DNA from: JBCDBY01 sp039182715
Lineage (GTDB): Bacteria > Planctomycetota > PLA2
Assembly (NCBI GenBank): GCA_039182715.1
Contig: JBCDBY010000100.1
Location: forward strand, 1-14,113
DNA: 14,113 nucleotides
Direction: 5' to 3'
Shown here piece by piece: positions 7,745 through 14,113 of this stretch (position 1 is the first letter of the stretch; each line of letters starts with the position of its first letter). The notes beneath the pieces are model-generated. The model made no database searches and had not been told where the DNA came from. It saw only the letters and a list, made by a program, of their open reading frames with translations. Made by a program: the position numbers and the translations under genes.

Positions 7745-9039
7745 GGCTCGGCGCGATCCTGCTGCTCCTCGCGTGCCCCGCGCTCGCGCAGGACAGGAAG
7801 CCGATTCCCATCCACTTCGACCACGGCGCGATCAACATCATGCCCGGCCTCACCGGCGGACAGCGCTACCAGCTGCGCCGCTGGATGAGCGGACCGTGGA
7901 AGAAGCTGTTGTCGATCGATGCGCAGATCCGCAAGGTGAGCGAGGAGTTCCGGCGCGAGAAGGACATGACCAAGCGCGCCAAGATGGTCGACCATCGCAA
8001 GCGGCTGCAGGACCAGCGCAACAAGGTGCGCCAACAGGGCCGCGCGCAGCTCGACAAGATCGGCCTCAAGCCCGCGCAGATCCAGCGGCTGAACTCCATC
8101 CCGCGCGGCGCGCTGCAGCAGGAGCGCTACAACCACCAGGTGATGCTCGAGGCGCCGAACCTGTCGCCGGCGCAGCGCGAGACGGTCCAGGCGTGCATCG
8201 CCGCGGCCGACGGCACCATGATGGCGCTCGTCCGGCAGCGCAACGCGGTGGGTCAGACCTACAAGGACCAGGACCCCAAGATGCGGCAGCGCCTCGCGAG
8301 CGACCTGAACAACCGCATTCGCGCGATCGAGAAGCGCTTCTGGGTCGCGATGTACTACGTGCTCACGCCGGAGCAGATGCGCGCGACCAAGCCGCTGCGC
8401 TCGCCCAACTACCAGCGCGTCGGCGATCACCGCAACCATCTCTACATGCTGCCGGCGCTCACGCCCATCCAGGCGTCGCGCATCAACGCGCTGCTCACCG
8501 AGACGCAGTCGGAGTCGGCCGCGGACGACGCGATGATCCGCACGCTGCGCCGCCGGCAGCAGCAGAAGGGGCTCGACAGCGCGGAGCGCACCGAGATCCA
8601 GAAGCAGCTGCGTGACGCGTACCAGCGCCGCGGCCGCATCTACAGCGAGAACACCCAGGCGATCCGCGACCTCATGACGGACGAGCAGCGCGACGCGTGG
8701 AACGCGATTCCGCCGCAGCTCAACGGCGGCGAGGTCGGCCGCAACATTCTCGGCAACCTGCGCGGCATCACGCTGCGGCCGGGCCAGCCCTCGGAGCTCC
8801 AGGCGCACCAGCGCGCCGCCGACCGCAAGGCGCGCGAGCTGCAGCGCGCGCTGCGCGAGAAGACCAAGGACCTGCGCGAGAGCGGCATGGGCTCCGACTC
8901 GCCGCAGATGATGGAAATGAACACCATGCAGCGCGGCGTCCAGGGCGACCGGGCGCGGCTCTACCGCAAGGCGGGCCACACGGTCTGCCTCGAGGTGCTC
9001 GCGCCCGACCAGCTCGGGACCTGGGTCTCGATCGGCTAG
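7741..9039 (+). CDS. Periplasmic protein with four tandem Spy/CpxP-like (LTxxQ-pair) domains
   Basis: The start at 7741 overlaps the DUF1501 stop (ATGA) and follows GGAG at 7729-7732. The frame is open far upstream, but that part is a shadow of DUF1501. The 432-aa protein has a Sec signal (MRLGAILLLLACPALAQ). The rest is charged, Arg/Gln-rich helix. Eight LTxxQ-like motifs start at residues 37 (LTGGQ), 109 (LKPAQ), 141 (LSPAQ), 208 (LTPEQ), 240 (LTPIQ), 312 (MTDEQ), 345 (LRPGQ) and 420 (LAPDQ). Spacings alternate between about 70 and 32 residues, which divides the protein into four units of the Spy/CpxP type. Spy and CpxP are single-domain periplasmic chaperone and stress-sensor proteins. Four fused copies suggest a multivalent chaperone or scaffold for the neighbouring exported proteins. 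The repeat reading is from the sequence; the function is inference. Confidence 0.88.
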   Translation: MRLGAILLLLACPALAQDRKPIPIHFDHGAINIMPGLTGGQRYQLRRWMSGPWKKLLSIDAQIRKVSEEFRREKDMTKRAKMVDHRKRLQDQRNKVRQQGRAQLDKIGLKPAQIQRLNSIPRGALQQERYNHQVMLEAPNLSPAQRETVQACIAAADGTMMALVRQRNAVGQTYKDQDPKMRQRLASDLNNRIRAIEKRFWVAMYYVLTPEQMRATKPLRSPNYQRVGDHRNHLYMLPALTPIQASRINALLTETQSESAADDAMIRTLRRRQQQKGLDSAERTEIQKQLRDAYQRRGRIYSENTQAIRDLMTDEQRDAWNAIPPQLNGGEVGRNILGNLRGITLRPGQPSELQAHQRAADRKARELQRALREKTKDLRESGMGSDSPQMMEMNTMQRGVQGDRARLYRKAGHTVCLEVLAPDQLGTWVSIG

Positions 9040-9051
9040 GGGAAGACGAAC

Positions 9052-10836
9052 ATGGGGAAGGGGAAACTGGCCGGGGCAATTCTCTGCCTCGCGAGCGTGG
9101 CCGTCGCGACCGAACTCGACGTCGCGACGGCGCGTGCGATGGACGCGCAAGCGCACGGCGAGTGGCTCGCGGCGGCCGCGGCCTACCAGCAGGCGATCGG
9201 CGAAGGCAAGGGCACGCCGTTCCAGCGCATCCAGATGCGCGCCGTGCAGCGCGACGCGAAGAAGCAGGTCTCCGCCGTGCTGAGCCTGCTCAAGAAGATG
9301 AAGCGGCCGCAGTGGGAGGCGGACGCGGCGGCCGGCATCCTCACGCTCATCCCGAACCAGAAGAGGGCGCAGGCGACGCTCGCGCGGCTCTCGAAGGACG
9401 GCATCGAGGCGCGCACGATGCCGCAGCCGTTCCCCTCGCGCTCGCCCATGATGCGCGCGGTGACCGGGACGACGCTGGGCAAGTCGTTCGCGGCGGGTGA
9501 GCTCGCGGCCGACCGCGCGATCCTCTACCTCCTCTCGCAGCAGGAGAAGGAGGGCTTCTGGGATTCGGACAAGCACGGCGGCCAGCCGCTCTACGACGAA
9601 GGCCTCACCGCCATGGCCATGCTGGCCATGACCGCGCGCGGTCCGTCCGGCATCTCGCCCGACATGCACGAGTCGCTCGGCCGCGCGGCGCGCTGGCTGT
9701 TGGAAAAGCAGGAGCCCGACGGCGGCTTCGGCACGCGCGTGCAGCACGGCATCTACAACACCACGCTGGTCTGCGAGGCGCTGTGCGAACACGCGATCGT
9801 GACCGGGCAGCAGGACCGCTTCCTCAAGCCGCTTGGTCGTGTCGTCGACCGCATCTCGAAGCATCAGGGCGAACAGGGCGGCTGGCGCTACGTCCGCGGC
9901 GAGCCGGGCGACACGAGCGTGACCTCACGCGCGGTTCTCGCGCTGGTGCGCGCGCGCCAGGCGGGACTCTCCGTGTCGTCCGCCCGGCTGCGCAATGCCG
10001 GCGGCTTCATCGACAGCATGATGGATGAGGACGACGGCACGATCGGCTACAACGCGCGCGGCGGCGCCTCGGCGCGGCCGGAGGGGTTGCACGAGCAGTT
10101 CCCAGCCGACCGGACCGAGGCGATGAGCGCCGCGGGCGGCTTCACGCTGGCGCACGTGGCGCCGGCGCACAAGAGCCTCCAGTCGCCACTCGGTCTCGTG
10201 CGGCGCTGTCTCCCCGACAAGCGTGTGCCGGACTTCTACTACTGGATGAACGGGGCGTACTGCCAGGCGACCATCGCGGGCACGGTCTCGCCGGAGTGGT
10301 ACGCCGCGCTGGTCAAGGGGGTGGCCGCCACGCAGCTGAAGAACGGCTCCGTGCGACCCGACGGCCCGTGGGGCGTCGACGGCGGCGTCATCTACGCGAC
10401 GGCCGCCTGCGTGCTGGCGCTGACCGGTCCCTATCGCGAAGGCCGGCTGGTCCAGCCGATGGTCCAGTTCCAGCGATCGGGCAAGATCGACGCGTTCGTG
10501 AGCGGCGCGGGCGCGGTGGCCAGCCGCGTCTTCGTGCGCCGCGGCGATCAGCTCAGCTTCTACGACGCGGGAACCGCGTGGCACAAGGTCCTGCGGCGCA
10601 GCTTCAACGCGAACGGCGTCGAGGACATCGACCGCAGCTTCAAGCGCATCGTCAAGCGCGCGCCGTGGGGCTGCCTGCTCGCGCGCATCGGCGAGAAGGG
10701 CAAGCCGTTCGCGCCCGGCATCGCCGAGGCGTACACGATGCCCGCCGACGGCCCGCTCTACCTGATGATGAACTGCACCGGCACGCCGATCCCCGAGCGC
10801 GGCTGGTGGATCACGATCAAGCGGGAGAATCGTTAG
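9052..10836 (+). CDS. Exported alpha/alpha-toroid (prenyltransferase/squalene-cyclase-like) protein with C-terminal LecA-like domain
   Basis: The protein (594 aa) follows a good Shine-Dalgarno sequence (AGGGGAAG, 9038-9045) and starts with a Sec signal (cleavage likely after VAVA, residue 19). Residues about 30-130 are helical and TPR-like. Residues about 150-450 contain toroid repeats of the terpenoid-cyclase fold: EGFWDSDKHGG, DGGFGTRVQHGIYNTTL, QGGWRYVRGEPGDTSVTSRAVLAL and DGTIGYN. No DXDD motif of squalene-hopene cyclases was seen, so an enzymatic cyclase is unlikely. Residues about 484-594 match the layout of the Pseudomonas galactose lectin LecA: GDQLSFYDAGTAW, PWGCLLARIG (538-547), then LYLMMNCTG where LecA has its Asn-Asp calcium loop. 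The calcium ligands are not conserved. It probably recognises a surface glycan or acts as a scaffold. The stop is TAG at 10834-10836, whose G is the first base of an inserted element. Confidence 0.85.
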   Translation: MGKGKLAGAILCLASVAVATELDVATARAMDAQAHGEWLAAAAAYQQAIGEGKGTPFQRIQMRAVQRDAKKQVSAVLSLLKKMKRPQWEADAAAGILTLIPNQKRAQATLARLSKDGIEARTMPQPFPSRSPMMRAVTGTTLGKSFAAGELAADRAILYLLSQQEKEGFWDSDKHGGQPLYDEGLTAMAMLAMTARGPSGISPDMHESLGRAARWLLEKQEPDGGFGTRVQHGIYNTTLVCEALCEHAIVTGQQDRFLKPLGRVVDRISKHQGEQGGWRYVRGEPGDTSVTSRAVLALVRARQAGLSVSSARLRNAGGFIDSMMDEDDGTIGYNARGGASARPEGLHEQFPADRTEAMSAAGGFTLAHVAPAHKSLQSPLGLVRRCLPDKRVPDFYYWMNGAYCQATIAGTVSPEWYAALVKGVAATQLKNGSVRPDGPWGVDGGVIYATAACVLALTGPYREGRLVQPMVQFQRSGKIDAFVSGAGAVASRVFVRRGDQLSFYDAGTAWHKVLRRSFNANGVEDIDRSFKRIVKRAPWGCLLARIGEKGKPFAPGIAEAYTMPADGPLYLMMNCTGTPIPERGWWITIKRENR

Positions 10837-11005
10837 GGCCTGTCTGAGAAAACGCCTGGCTTCGACGGGCTGCGGCTGCGCGTCGCTTCGCCCCGCCTTC
10901 CTTGCGGTATCGACAGGGATACAGCGACGTCGGCGGCGCTCGCGACGCTTGCAGAGTTCACTCTGGGCACCGTCTCGGGCCGACGGCGTTTTCTCAGACA
11001 GGCCC
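10836..11005. mobile_element. MITE-like non-coding element with perfect 21-bp terminal inverted repeats and TA target duplication
   Basis: Bases 10836-10856 (beginning GGGCCTGTCTGAG) are the exact reverse complement of 10985-11005. The dinucleotide TA flanks both ends (10834-10835, 11006-11007), as expected for a TA target-site duplication. The 170-bp element has no credible ORF. Its interior is itself partly palindromic (GCGTCGCTTCGCCCCGCC against GGCGGCGCTCGCGACGC). It is most likely mobilised in trans by a transposase that duplicates TA, such as some IS5-type, IS630 or Tc1/mariner families; the family is not identified from the ends alone. Confidence 0.8.
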
Positions 11006-11361
11006 TAGTCGTCTCGGTGCACCGTGTCCGGTGAGAACGCGGGCAGGCAGATCGCCACGTACTGCGCGCCCTCCGGCGTGGCGTAGCGAATCCACTCGCC
11101 CGGCTCCGTCACGATCGCCTGGCCGGCGTTGACGCGCATCGTGCCGCCCTCGTGCTCGACCTCCATCCAGCCGTCGATCACGAGCGTGACCTCGAGAAAC
11201 TCCGGCCGCTGCCCCGGCTCGATCCAGCCCGGCGGCGAGACCATCCGGGCGACGCTCACGGCGGCGTCTCCGGAGTTCACGCGTCCCACGTACTCCTCGA
11301 TGCGCTTGGGCGGCTCGCCGGCGCCCGGGACCACGGTCGGTTCTTCGATAAGTCTCGGCAT
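11005..11361 (-). CDS. Small cupin-fold protein without metal-binding histidines
   Basis: The protein has 118 aa. The central part has the strand-turn pattern of a single-domain cupin: EFLEVTLVIDGWMEVEHEGG, then MRVNAGQAIVTEPGEWIRY and a final strand AQYVAICLPAF. The histidines that bind metal in motif 1 (HxH) and motif 2 of catalytic cupins are replaced, so it is likelier a ligand-binding or dead enzyme than a dioxygenase. No signal peptide is seen. It converges with the toroid gene, and its stop TAG (11007-11005) is partly supplied by the inserted element. It is divergent from the glycosyltransferase with only 23 bases between the starts and no Shine-Dalgarno sequence, so a leaderless or short-leader transcript is likely. 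Confidence 0.8.
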   Translation of the reverse strand: MPRLIEEPTVVPGAGEPPKRIEEYVGRVNSGDAAVSVARMVSPPGWIEPGQRPEFLEVTLVIDGWMEVEHEGGTMRVNAGQAIVTEPGEWIRYATPEGAQYVAICLPAFSPDTVHRDD

Positions 11362-11377
11362 GTCACAGAGAATGACA
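11361..11377. promoter_or_regulatory. Short inverted repeat in the divergent gap of cupin and glycosyltransferase genes
   Basis: TGTCA (11361-11365) and TGACA (11373-11377) form a dyad with a seven-base spacer that fills most of the 23-base gap between two divergent starts. It could be an operator shared by both genes. Five-base arms are short, so chance is possible. Confidence 0.25.
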
Positions 11378-11384
11378 CGAAATC

Positions 11385-12623
11385 ATGGCGCGATACGCAA
11401 TCACCGCTCTCGGCAGCGCCGGCGACGTCTATCCGTTCCTCGCCATCGGCCGCGCATTGCAGGCGCGCGGGCACGAGGTGGTGATGTATGCGAGCGCCTA
11501 CTTCGAGGAACGCATCGAGAACGCGGGCCTCACCTTCGGCGGCGGCACCAGCAAGGAGGAGTTCGAGCGGCTGCTGCACGATCCGCGCCTTTGGCACCCG
11601 ACCCAGGCGTTCGGGTTCGTGATGGAGCACGGGATGGTGCCGCACCTCGAATGGCTCTTCGAGTCCATGCGGGCCGAGGCGCGCCGGGGCGACACCGTGC
11701 TGGTCGCCTCCACGCTCGACTTCGCCAGCCGCATCGTGCGCGATCTCGAACCGGTCAAGCTCGCCACGCTGCATCTCGCGCCGGTCGCCCTGCGCAGCCA
11801 CAAGGTGCTTCCGCGCCTCGGCACACGCAAGGCGCCGCCGCTGCCCGGCTTTCTGAAGAGCGGGCTCTGGTGGCTGGTCGACCGCGCCTTCGACCCGCAC
11901 TTCGTACCGGCCATCAACCGCGTGCGCGCCCAGCACGGTCTCGAGCCTATCGCCCGGCCCATGCATGGCTGGTGGCACTCGCCGGACCTCGTCCTCGGCC
12001 TGTTTCCCGACTGGTTCGCGGGCGTGCCGTCGGACTGGCCGCCGCAGCTCGAGCTGACCGGCTTCGTGCGCTACGACTCGCGCACCGCGCTGGACGACCC
12101 CGAACTCGAGGCTTGGCTCGAGGCGGGCGACCCGCCCATCCTCTTCACCGCCGGCTCCGCCAACGTACAGGGCCACGACCTGTTCGCGGGCGCGGTGGAG
12201 GCGTGCCGCCGCCTCGATGCGCGCGGCCTGCTCGTCACGCTGGACCCCGCGTCGGTGCCGGCGAACCTGCCCGACACGATCCTCCACCGCTCCTATGTGC
12301 CGTTCGGCGCGGTCCTGCCGCACACCGCCGCGCTGGTCGCGCACGGCGGCATCGGCACCTGCGCGCAGGGCCTGGCCGCGGGCGTGCCGCACCTGGTGGT
12401 CTCGATGGCGCACGACCAGTTCGACAACGCCGGCCACCTCGAGGCGCTCGGCGTCGGCAAGCAGCTCACGCGCAAGCGCTTCACCGGCGCCCGCGCCGCG
12501 GCCGCCCTCGAGACGCTGCTCTCCTCGCCCGACGTCGCGCGTGCCTGCCTGCAGAACAAGGAACGCATGGTGGAGGGAACCGAAGCCGCTGTCGACGCAC
12601 TGGAGCGGCTCGCGCGAAAGTAG
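11385..12623 (+). CDS. GT1-type glycosyltransferase (MGT/UGT family)
   Basis: The protein (412 aa) is a two-Rossmann (GT-B) glycosyltransferase. The N-terminal acceptor domain begins with the typical ALGSAGDVYPFLAIGRAL (residues 8-25) and RGHEVVMYAS. The C-terminal nucleotide-sugar domain has PILFTAGSAN, the diphosphate-binding loop HGGIGT (320-325) followed by GLAAGVPHLVV, and HDQFDNA (343-349), whose Asp-Gln contacts the sugar in this family. It should transfer a sugar from a UDP- or dTDP-sugar to a small lipophilic or polyketide/sterol-like acceptor; the acceptor is not predictable. The length is normal for the family and it has no signal peptide, so it acts in the cytoplasm. No Shine-Dalgarno sequence precedes the ATG. 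The stop TAG at 12621-12623 is the first three bases of a heptamer-repeat hairpin. Confidence 0.92.
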   Translation: MARYAITALGSAGDVYPFLAIGRALQARGHEVVMYASAYFEERIENAGLTFGGGTSKEEFERLLHDPRLWHPTQAFGFVMEHGMVPHLEWLFESMRAEARRGDTVLVASTLDFASRIVRDLEPVKLATLHLAPVALRSHKVLPRLGTRKAPPLPGFLKSGLWWLVDRAFDPHFVPAINRVRAQHGLEPIARPMHGWWHSPDLVLGLFPDWFAGVPSDWPPQLELTGFVRYDSRTALDDPELEAWLEAGDPPILFTAGSANVQGHDLFAGAVEACRRLDARGLLVTLDPASVPANLPDTILHRSYVPFGAVLPHTAALVAHGGIGTCAQGLAAGVPHLVVSMAHDQFDNAGHLEALGVGKQLTRKRFTGARAAAALETLLSSPDVARACLQNKERMVEGTEAAVDALERLARK

Positions 12624-12696
12624 TCAGTCGTCAGTGATCAGTTATCAGTACTTGGGCGCACCGCCCTACTGACGACTGACAACTGACCACTGACAA
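12621..12696. repeat. Inverted heptamer repeat forming a long hairpin, terminator-like
   Basis: Four heptamers of pattern TNRTCAG (TAGTCAG, TCGTCAG, TGATCAG, TTATCAG; 12621-12648) are followed, after a GC-rich centre with its own GGGCG/CGCCC stem, by four inverted heptamers (CTGACGA, CTGACAA, CTGACCA, CTGACAA; 12669-12696). The arms pair over about 30 bases with a few mismatches, and CTTTT follows. It can act as an intrinsic terminator for the glycosyltransferase gene. Similar CAGT-type heptamer strings are spread through intergenic DNA of several bacterial groups. Confidence 0.7.
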
Positions 12697-12705
12697 CTTT
12701 TCTCC

Positions 12706-13170
12706 ATGAAAAAGAACTACTGGCTCTTCAAGAGCGAGCCCGACGTCTACCCGATCGAACAGCTGGCGAAGGACGGCTCGACCTTCTGGGACGGCATTCG
12801 CAACTACCAGGCGCGCAACACGCTGCGTGACGATGTGCAGGTGGGCGACGAGGTGCTCTACTACCACTCGCGCATCGCCCCCATGGCCGCCGTCGGCACC
12901 GCCCGCGTCGTGCGCGCCGGCTCGCCGGATCCGACCCAGTTCGACAAGAAGTCGAAGTACTACGACGAGAAGGCGAGCGAGGAGGAGCCGCGCTGGTACG
13001 GCGTCGACATCGAGCTGGGAGAGATTTTCGCCCGCCCGGTCACGCTCGCCGAAATGCGCGAGATGAAGGCGCTGGCCGACATGGTCCTGCTCCAGAAGGG
13101 CAGCCGCCTCTCCATCCAGCCGGTGCGCAAGAAGGAGTGGACCGCGATCCTCAAGGCCGGGCGGAAGTAG
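12706..13170 (+). CDS. EVE domain protein
   Basis: The whole protein (154 aa) is one EVE domain. The N terminus reads NYWLFKSEPDVYPIEQLAKDG, then TFWDGIRNYQARN and VGDEVLYYHSR, all hallmarks of the family, with VGTARVVR and the WYGVDIELGE strand further on. EVE domains have a PUA-like fold related to YTH and are thought to bind modified bases in DNA or RNA; they are frequent both as housekeeping genes and fused in restriction/defence proteins. The single-domain form here is the common type. The length and start match the family. No Shine-Dalgarno sequence is present, because a repeat hairpin ends nine bases before the ATG. The HIT gene follows after nine bases, so they are probably co-transcribed. 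Confidence 0.93.
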   Translation: MKKNYWLFKSEPDVYPIEQLAKDGSTFWDGIRNYQARNTLRDDVQVGDEVLYYHSRIAPMAAVGTARVVRAGSPDPTQFDKKSKYYDEKASEEEPRWYGVDIELGEIFARPVTLAEMREMKALADMVLLQKGSRLSIQPVRKKEWTAILKAGRK

Positions 13171-13179
13171 ACTGGGCGC

Positions 13180-13566
13180 ATGTCATCGATCTTCACGCAG
13201 ATCATCAAGGGCGAGATCCCCTGCCACAAAATCTGGGAGGACGATGACCATCTCGCCTTCCTCGACATCCGGCCGATGGCGCCGGGGCACACGCTGGTGA
13301 TTCCGAAGAAGGAAACCGACTACCTCTTCGACATGACGGAGGAGGAGACGGCGGCGCTCTGGGTCGCGGCGCGCAAGGTCGCGCGGCAGCTGCGCGAGAA
13401 GACCGACTGCGCGCGTGTCTGCGTGGGCGTCTGGGGCTACGAGGTCCCCCACGCGCACATCCACCTCGTGCCGACGAACTTCATGGCCGACTGGCCGCCG
13501 CCGCCGGGCGCCAAGGAAGCGGACCACGACGATCTAGTCGCCCTCTGCGAGAAGCTTGCCGTCTAG
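13180..13566 (+). CDS. HIT family (histidine triad) nucleotide-binding protein
   Basis: The protein (128 aa) has the typical HIT layout: IFTQIIKGEIPCHKIWEDDD at the start, LAFLDIRPMAPGHTLVIPK, and the catalytic histidine triad HAHIHLVP (His91, His93, His95). Members hydrolyse phosphoramidate or dinucleoside phosphate bonds of AMP-linked compounds in the cytoplasm. It closely resembles the HinT/PKCI branch, but the WPPPPG stretch near the C terminus is unusual and I do not assign a symbol. It lies nine bases after the EVE gene. Its last 11 codons overlap an opposing ORF entering from the right. Confidence 0.93.
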   Translation: MSSIFTQIIKGEIPCHKIWEDDDHLAFLDIRPMAPGHTLVIPKKETDYLFDMTEEETAALWVAARKVARQLREKTDCARVCVGVWGYEVPHAHIHLVPTNFMADWPPPPGAKEADHDDLVALCEKLAV

Positions 13567-14113
13567 ACGGCGTTGCTCGTGGCCCCGCGCGTTCTGGCCG
13601 GACCGGATCGCCGATCTCTGCGTCCGTCCTCGTCGCAGGTCAGGACAACCACCTCGAGTTTGTGGGCTTACTCCTGTTGCGTGAAGTTCCTTTCGCATAT
13701 CACGAAACATACCCTTGTTCCTTACTTCACTGTGCTGCGGGTAAGGACATTGCTGCCCATCAATCTCACACAATACAAGCGCACGGGAAGCAAACACATC
13801 AGAAACAGAGGCCACCTCAAGCTTACCTAAGTGCCCAACACCTCCAGCTACAAAGTACAGCGCCGGGACTTTAATCTCTGCGTGCAAGCAGCTTGCACCA
13901 GTACGGAAGTGGCAAACCCGCTGAGATTCCTGTGTTCGCCAAAACGGTATCATAACGTGACCATATTTTCCGTGGAACTTGTCGCTTGCTAACTGATAAG
14001 CTTCTATAGAAGAACACAGGAAGTCACCGGAGCCAGATGACCGGCTAACGCGTGTCCAGGATAAACCATTGCGGGTCCACCATAGATCATTGAAAGAACT
14101 TAGCCGACGGACA
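13534..14113 (-). CDS. Unrecognised protein, 5' end outside window, low-GC
   Basis: On the minus strand the frame ending at the TAG of 13536-13534 is free of stops to the right edge, 193 codons, so the gene may start beyond the window. An internal ATG at 13953 would give 139 aa, but the frame upstream looks equally protein-like (SSIEAYQLASDKFHGKYGHV). I recognise no family. The visible part has no obvious signal or membrane segment and several Cys (at LCSS, RVCHF, SCLH, LCEI, QCPY, GCPD). Sampled stretches are about 47-48% GC against about 70% in neighbouring genes, a sign of transfer. The last about 30 codons lie in high-GC DNA and are Arg/Gly-rich, so the true protein may have been truncated and read into host sequence. 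It converges with and overlaps the HIT gene by 33 bases. Confidence 0.5.
   Translation of the reverse strand, partial: VRRLSSFNDLWWTRNGLSWTRVSRSSGSGDFLCSSIEAYQLASDKFHGKYGHVMIPFWRTQESQRVCHFRTGASCLHAEIKVPALYFVAGGVGHLGKLEVASVSDVFASRALVLCEIDGQQCPYPQHSEVRNKGMFRDMRKELHATGVSPQTRGGCPDLRRGRTQRSAIRSGQNARGHEQRRLDGKLLAEGD

Noticed and set aside
7546..9864. Minus-strand ORF of 772 codons, one of the longest frames in the window
   Set aside because: It is an Arg/Leu/Ala/Val string opposite three plus-strand genes with signal peptides, ribosome binding sites and recognisable domains.
1..14113. CRISPR array, tRNA or rRNA genes
   Set aside because: No regularly spaced identical repeats with unique spacers, no cloverleaf-like sequence with the T-loop consensus, and no rRNA-like stretch was noticed by eye; a covariance-model search was not possible.

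Overview
The window reads as chromosomal DNA of a high-GC, Gram-negative (double-membrane) bacterium. It holds a lipoprotein with a lipobox, a Tat-exported protein, several Sec signal peptides and a Spy/CpxP-like periplasmic protein. From about 2.2 to 13.6 kb the DNA is very GC-rich, with nearly every third codon position G or C. The paired DUF1800/DUF1501 genes, the alpha/alpha-toroid protein and the sparse Shine-Dalgarno sequences would fit Planctomycetota, but Myxococcota, Acidobacteriota or Pseudomonadota cannot be excluded. The phylum is not settled by the sequence.

Left end (1-2874, minus strand): one uninterrupted reading frame of 958 codons runs off the left edge without a stop. It starts at an ATG with a strong ribosome binding site and carries a degenerate AAA+-like ATPase core near its N terminus, followed by about 700 mostly helical residues. 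Its base composition changes abruptly near position 2151, inside the gene, so it looks mosaic. A roughly 300-bp intergenic region follows with four copies of one 9-mer. Then come a small unknown gene (3173-3625) and a lipoprotein (3678-5333) that resembles a secreted zinc metalloprotease without its HExxH motif.

Centre (5380-10836, plus strand): a compact four-gene unit of exported proteins. It encodes a DUF1800 protein, a Tat-exported DUF1501 protein, a periplasmic protein that I read as four tandem Spy/CpxP (LTxxQ-pair) domains, and a toroid-fold protein ending in a LecA-like lectin domain. Gaps are 10, -4 and 12 bases, so co-expression is likely. The set looks like an envelope or cell-surface system whose biochemical role is undescribed as far as I know. 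A strong hairpin lies just before it.

Right part (10836-13566): a 170-bp MITE-like element with perfect 21-bp terminal inverted repeats sits exactly in the overlapping stop codons of two convergent genes, the toroid gene and a small cupin gene. The cupin is divergent from a GT1-type glycosyltransferase. A heptamer-repeat hairpin separates the glycosyltransferase from an EVE-domain protein and a HIT-family protein, which form a two-gene unit.

Right end (13534-14113, minus strand): GC falls to about 48% and a second reading frame of at least 193 codons enters from beyond the right edge. It converges on the HIT gene and overlaps its 3' end. Both window edges therefore hold incomplete, compositionally foreign genes around an ordinary high-GC core. 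No rRNA, tRNA or CRISPR array was recognised.
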